Shown here: positions 61,053 to 64,000 of the stretch, piece after piece
How positions within the stretch are numbered: position 1 is the first letter of the stretch
Layout of the letters: every line of letters begins with the position of its first letter
NCBI GenBank assembly: GCA_964481145.1
Contig: CAYZTA010000004.1
Span: 120,164 to 184,163, forward strand
From: Sandaracinus sp964481145
Lineage (GTDB): Bacteria; Myxococcota_A; Polyangia; Polyangiales; Sandaracinaceae
DNA length: 64,000 bases
Direction of reading: 5' to 3'
Made by a program: the position numbers and the translations under genes
Notes under the pieces: generated by a model
Database searches by the model: none
What the model was told of the DNA's origin: nothing
The model's input: the letters and a program-made list of their open reading frames with translations, nothing else

Positions 61053-63842
61053 TCACGAGATGAGTCGGAGACCAGGCGGGAGCGACTCGCCGAAAACGCG
61101 TTGTTCTTCCGCAGTCTCCAGCTCGGTAACCTCCGAAACCATGCGAATCCATGTTTCGGACCCAGCGATCGCACGCAGCCGTGCGGCGACCTCTTCGGCC
61201 ATTGGAAGATCGAGATCGCGCTCGCGATCACCACTGCGGCGCGCCAGTTGTGCTGCGGCAAATGGCGCTTGATCGACCTTCGACCAGTCGAGCTTCATGA
61301 TTTGCTCGAGCCACGAAGTCGCCTTGGCGCGGCTGACGACGTTGTGGGCGCTGCCTGCGAAGGGCACCCGCGCTCCGATGCGACCGACGGCCCACCACGA
61401 CGCCGAGTTTTCTCCGTGCTTCGTGAGCCGCTCGATGAGATCATCACCGATACGCGCTTTATCCGCTGCCGAGATGCGCTCGAGAGAGGCGGCGAGGCGC
61501 ACCATGTCATCGTACCCGAGCGCTTTGGGGCCGGCAGGACGCGCGCGGGGCCTCGGTGAGGGCGGCTTCAAATACCATTCGATCGACGCGAGCACGCGCG
61601 CCTGCATGTTGGCATCGAGACCACCGGCCACCCGCCGCCAGAGCGTCCACCATTCGCTCCAGTTCTGCGCTTCGGGTGCGAACTGCACGCCTTGATCGAA
61701 GATCGTCCACAGCTGCTTGATCCGCCAATCGTCGAGCGGGTAGCCAAAGCCAGGGCGCAGACAATAGCCGACGAGATTGAACCAGACGCGTTCGTGATCG
61801 GCGCTTCGCCTTCGGCGCTTCACGCCTGCGAAGAGAGCGCCCCAGAGCTCGCGCAAGAGAGGGGTGTTCCACTGCGCACGTGGACCGAGAATCTTTTCGA
61901 GATCGGTGCGCAGCGTCTTTTGGGGCTTGCCTTCGAGGCCCAGCTCACTTTTTCCGTACACGGCGGCGATCTTCGCGCGCGCCTCCTGGAATCGAGGATG
62001 AAGCTGGGTGATGCGCTGCGCGGCGAGCGCCTCATGGACATCGCCGCCGCGAAGCTGGAGCTCGAGTTTCCAGCGACGTTGGGGCTCATGCGCAGACACC
62101 GAGCTCAGCTCGAGCGTGCCGATTTCCGTCAGCGCCGCAGCGAGTTTCACCGTTTCTTCGTGCGGGGCGTGTTTTCCGCCGGCGCGCTCATCGTCGAGCA
62201 CCGCGGCGAGCGGCGGCAGATCACGAAAGAACTCATCGTCGACATCGACGATCTCACCTGGGCGAATGTACGCGGACTCCCCCGTGCTCGACGCGAGCAA
62301 AAAACGGACAGGCTCGCCGAGCTTGAGCGAAAAAGTACGCTCCTCGAGCGTGATCTCTTCGCCTTCTTCGGCGCCACGCGGCAAAAGACAGAGTCCGCGA
62401 CGCGCGCTGTCCTGCGCATGGGGCGGCAGAAGCAAAAAGTAACTGCGCGCCGAACCTCCTCCGATGCGCATCCCAAAACCGCGACGTGACAAACCGTACG
62501 CCACCGCACCGCGCGCCACCGCGAGCTCGGGCTCGTCATTGTCGAGCAAGCGCAGCTCGTCGCCGCGAAAATGCTCGAGCTGCTCGAGCAAGCGCTGCGA
62601 GAGAGGAGCGCCGCGAAACACGCCGCCGTTCAAGAGCACGGCGTCGGGCACCGGCGGCCCCTCCGGACCGACGGCCTCACGCGCGAGGTCGCGATGACGC
62701 GCGAGGAAGCCCGCGATGTGCCTCGTGATCGCGGGATCGGCCACATAGGGCAGACCGAACTCCATGATCGCGCCGCCGCGCTTTTGCGGCTGCTCTCCCA
62801 GCTCGGCGCGTGGGAAAAAGCCATCGACCAAGCGTTCTTGAATCTCCGCGCGCCGAAGCTCCGTGCTCAATGCGCCGCCGATCAGTTTGCTGCCCGAGCC
62901 GAGCAGCGTCACGCGTGCGCTCTCGGGGGGATTGTCTCCGAGCAAACGCTCTTTGGCGAGGCGGCATTGTTGGACGAGTTGCGTCAAGCGTCCTGCTCCG
63001 AACTTCGTCTTGCCTTCGCCCAAGAGGCGCGCTTCGATCTCGTGGGCGAGCGACAGATCCATATTGTCGCCGCCGAGCATCAGATGATCGCCCACCGCGA
63101 TGCGCGTGATGCGCGGCCCCGACTCACGGATCTCGACTCGGATGAGCGTGAGATCCGTGGTGCCACCGCCCACGTCGACGACGATGGCAAGCTTGATCCC
63201 GCTCGCAGCCTCCGCGGCGTCCTTTCCTACGCGTGAAAGCCAATCGTAAAAGGCGGCTTGTGGCTCCTCGAGCAAGCGCACGCGAGGCAGCCCTGCCAGA
63301 CGCGCTGCCTCGAGCGTCAACGCGCGCGCCCCCTCGTCGAACGACGCGGGAATCGTGAGCACAATCTCTTGCTCATCGAGCGGCGCCTTCGGATGATAAT
63401 GGTCCCATGCGGCGCGCAGGTGCGCGAGATAGCTCGCGGACGCCACCACCGCGCTCACCTTCGGTACGTCTTCGGGCGCGCCCCACGGCAAGATCGGCGC
63501 CGTGCGATCGACCGAAGGATGGGAGAGCCAACTCTTGGCGCTCGCCACCAAGCGTCCTGGCACCTTCGCGCCCAACTCGCGCGCGAGCTCACCGACCACA
63601 TAAGGCCCGAGGCTTCCTGGGATCGGCGGCGTCTCACCCCAAGGCAGCGTGAGATCGCCTTCGGAGAGCTCATCGTCGGCCGGCTGATACCGAAGCGAAT
63701 GAAGGAGCGGCCGCGCCTCGATCTCGCCGGGGGCGACGAGCTGATCGATCGCAAACACCTTCGGTGGAGACGACCCATTGGCCGCCGCATACGCCACGAC
63801 CGTATGCGTCGTGCCGAGATCGATTCCGACGATAAAACTCAT
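61053..63842 (-). CDS. Hsp70-family chaperone with large C-terminal domain (DUF3731-like)
   Basis: A 929-aa protein. The N-terminal part is a DnaK-type actin-fold ATPase: phosphate 1 motif IVGIDLGTTHT at 4-14, VVDVGGGTTDLT near 220 and LNGGVFRGAPL, with no obvious catalytic loss. Unlike DnaK there is no J-protein-style substrate lid that I can recognise. Instead a long alpha-helical C-terminal region (about 500-929) of the DUF3731 type follows. Start ATG 63842. The usual neighbour in related genomes is another Hsp70-like gene; the end of one more gene lies 104 bp upstream. Confidence 0.88.
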   Translation of the reverse strand: MSFIVGIDLGTTHTVVAYAAANGSSPPKVFAIDQLVAPGEIEARPLLHSLRYQPADDELSEGDLTLPWGETPPIPGSLGPYVVGELARELGAKVPGRLVASAKSWLSHPSVDRTAPILPWGAPEDVPKVSAVVASASYLAHLRAAWDHYHPKAPLDEQEIVLTIPASFDEGARALTLEAARLAGLPRVRLLEEPQAAFYDWLSRVGKDAAEAASGIKLAIVVDVGGGTTDLTLIRVEIRESGPRITRIAVGDHLMLGGDNMDLSLAHEIEARLLGEGKTKFGAGRLTQLVQQCRLAKERLLGDNPPESARVTLLGSGSKLIGGALSTELRRAEIQERLVDGFFPRAELGEQPQKRGGAIMEFGLPYVADPAITRHIAGFLARHRDLAREAVGPEGPPVPDAVLLNGGVFRGAPLSQRLLEQLEHFRGDELRLLDNDEPELAVARGAVAYGLSRRGFGMRIGGGSARSYFLLLPPHAQDSARRGLCLLPRGAEEGEEITLEERTFSLKLGEPVRFLLASSTGESAYIRPGEIVDVDDEFFRDLPPLAAVLDDERAGGKHAPHEETVKLAAALTEIGTLELSSVSAHEPQRRWKLELQLRGGDVHEALAAQRITQLHPRFQEARAKIAAVYGKSELGLEGKPQKTLRTDLEKILGPRAQWNTPLLRELWGALFAGVKRRRRSADHERVWFNLVGYCLRPGFGYPLDDWRIKQLWTIFDQGVQFAPEAQNWSEWWTLWRRVAGGLDANMQARVLASIEWYLKPPSPRPRARPAGPKALGYDDMVRLAASLERISAADKARIGDDLIERLTKHGENSASWWAVGRIGARVPFAGSAHNVVSRAKATSWLEQIMKLDWSKVDQAPFAAAQLARRSGDRERDLDLPMAEEVAARLRAIAGSETWIRMVSEVTELETAEEQRVFGESLPPGLRLIS

Positions 63843-63946
63843 GGGTCCAAGATACCGAAACCACAGAGGTTCTAGAGATAACCGCGCGATCTGTCAAAAA
63901 CGTGGGAGCTTCGTTTCGAACGCGAGACGTTCACGATCAACCGAAC

Positions 63947-64000
63947 TCAAAGCGGCCAGCGTCGTTCGCGGGCAAGACGGGCTGTGAGCGCCTCGAGCTC
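63947..64000 (-). CDS. C-terminal end of a protein (partial)
   Basis: The frame from base 64000 down to the TGA at 63949-63947 reads 17 codons ending in a plausible helical tail (ELEALTARLARERRWPL). It fits the end of a gene upstream of the Hsp70 protein in the same operon, but is too short to identify. Confidence 0.4.
   Translation of the reverse strand, partial: ELEALTARLARERRWPL

Overview
The window looks like a chromosomal segment of a myxobacterium-type bacterium (Myxococcota, probably Polyangia/Sandaracinaceae-like). I infer this from moderately high GC, many Cys-rich and MopE-type lipoproteins, AgmX/PglI-tail proteins, TPR-PEGA and FHA proteins, Hanks-type Ser/Thr kinases, a sterol reductase and LuxC/LuxE-like enzymes. 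No IS, prophage, CRISPR or rRNA was seen. No gene-free stretch exceeds 300 bp.

Layout. 1-7.6 kb: the tail of a GGDEF protein, a single-domain globin with a cytochrome-c-type lipoprotein, a 2-oxoacid dehydrogenase operon (an E1-alpha-like protein that has lost its cofactor-site residues, then normal E1-beta and E2), an HtrA/DegP protease, a zinc-finger membrane protein and a small lipoprotein. 7.6-16.8 kb (minus): a seven-gene lipoprotein operon joined by ATGA overlaps. It contains a 1405-aa protein with an HEXXH metallopeptidase-like motif and three tandem paralogous lipoproteins, the middle one apparently a recombinant chimera. 17-22.3 kb: tRNA-Phe, then an SseB/aminotransferase/LuxE/LuxC operon that could turn a carboxylic acid into an aldehyde and then an amine. 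22.3-28 kb: housekeeping (metallophosphoesterase, rpmA, rplU, rnc) with a MarR regulator, a lipoprotein and a clear operator-promoter between.

28-36 kb: two Ser/Thr kinases (one with a degenerate second kinase-like region, one fused to a cyclic-nucleotide-binding domain), an isolated atpD-atpC pair, a CNB-GGDEF protein, a DUF938 protein and a secreted two-tail AgmX-like protein. 36-43 kb: two adjacent two-component systems followed by a DHCR7-like sterol reductase. 43-49.6 kb: surface proteins (PSI-like lipoprotein, Flp-type pilin, MopE-type lipoprotein, TPR-PEGA protein, AgmX/PglI protein). 49.8-53.4 kb: ketosynthase and acyl carrier protein divergent from a flavin-dependent halogenase-like enzyme, a minimal natural-product cassette. 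53.4-61 kb: a PilZ protein, a double-FHA membrane protein, a four-repeat lipoprotein, a small basic protein and an FHA protein fused to a CpaF-like ATPase fold without its nucleotide-binding motifs. 61-64 kb: a large Hsp70-family protein and the end of one more gene.

The strongest candidates for undescribed biology are the LuxE/LuxC/aminotransferase operon, the FHA-pseudo-CpaF/PilZ/FHA neighbourhood, the degenerate E1-alpha, the MarR/lipoprotein unit and the halogenase/KS/ACP cassette. Functions come from motifs read by eye. No database search or structure prediction was run.
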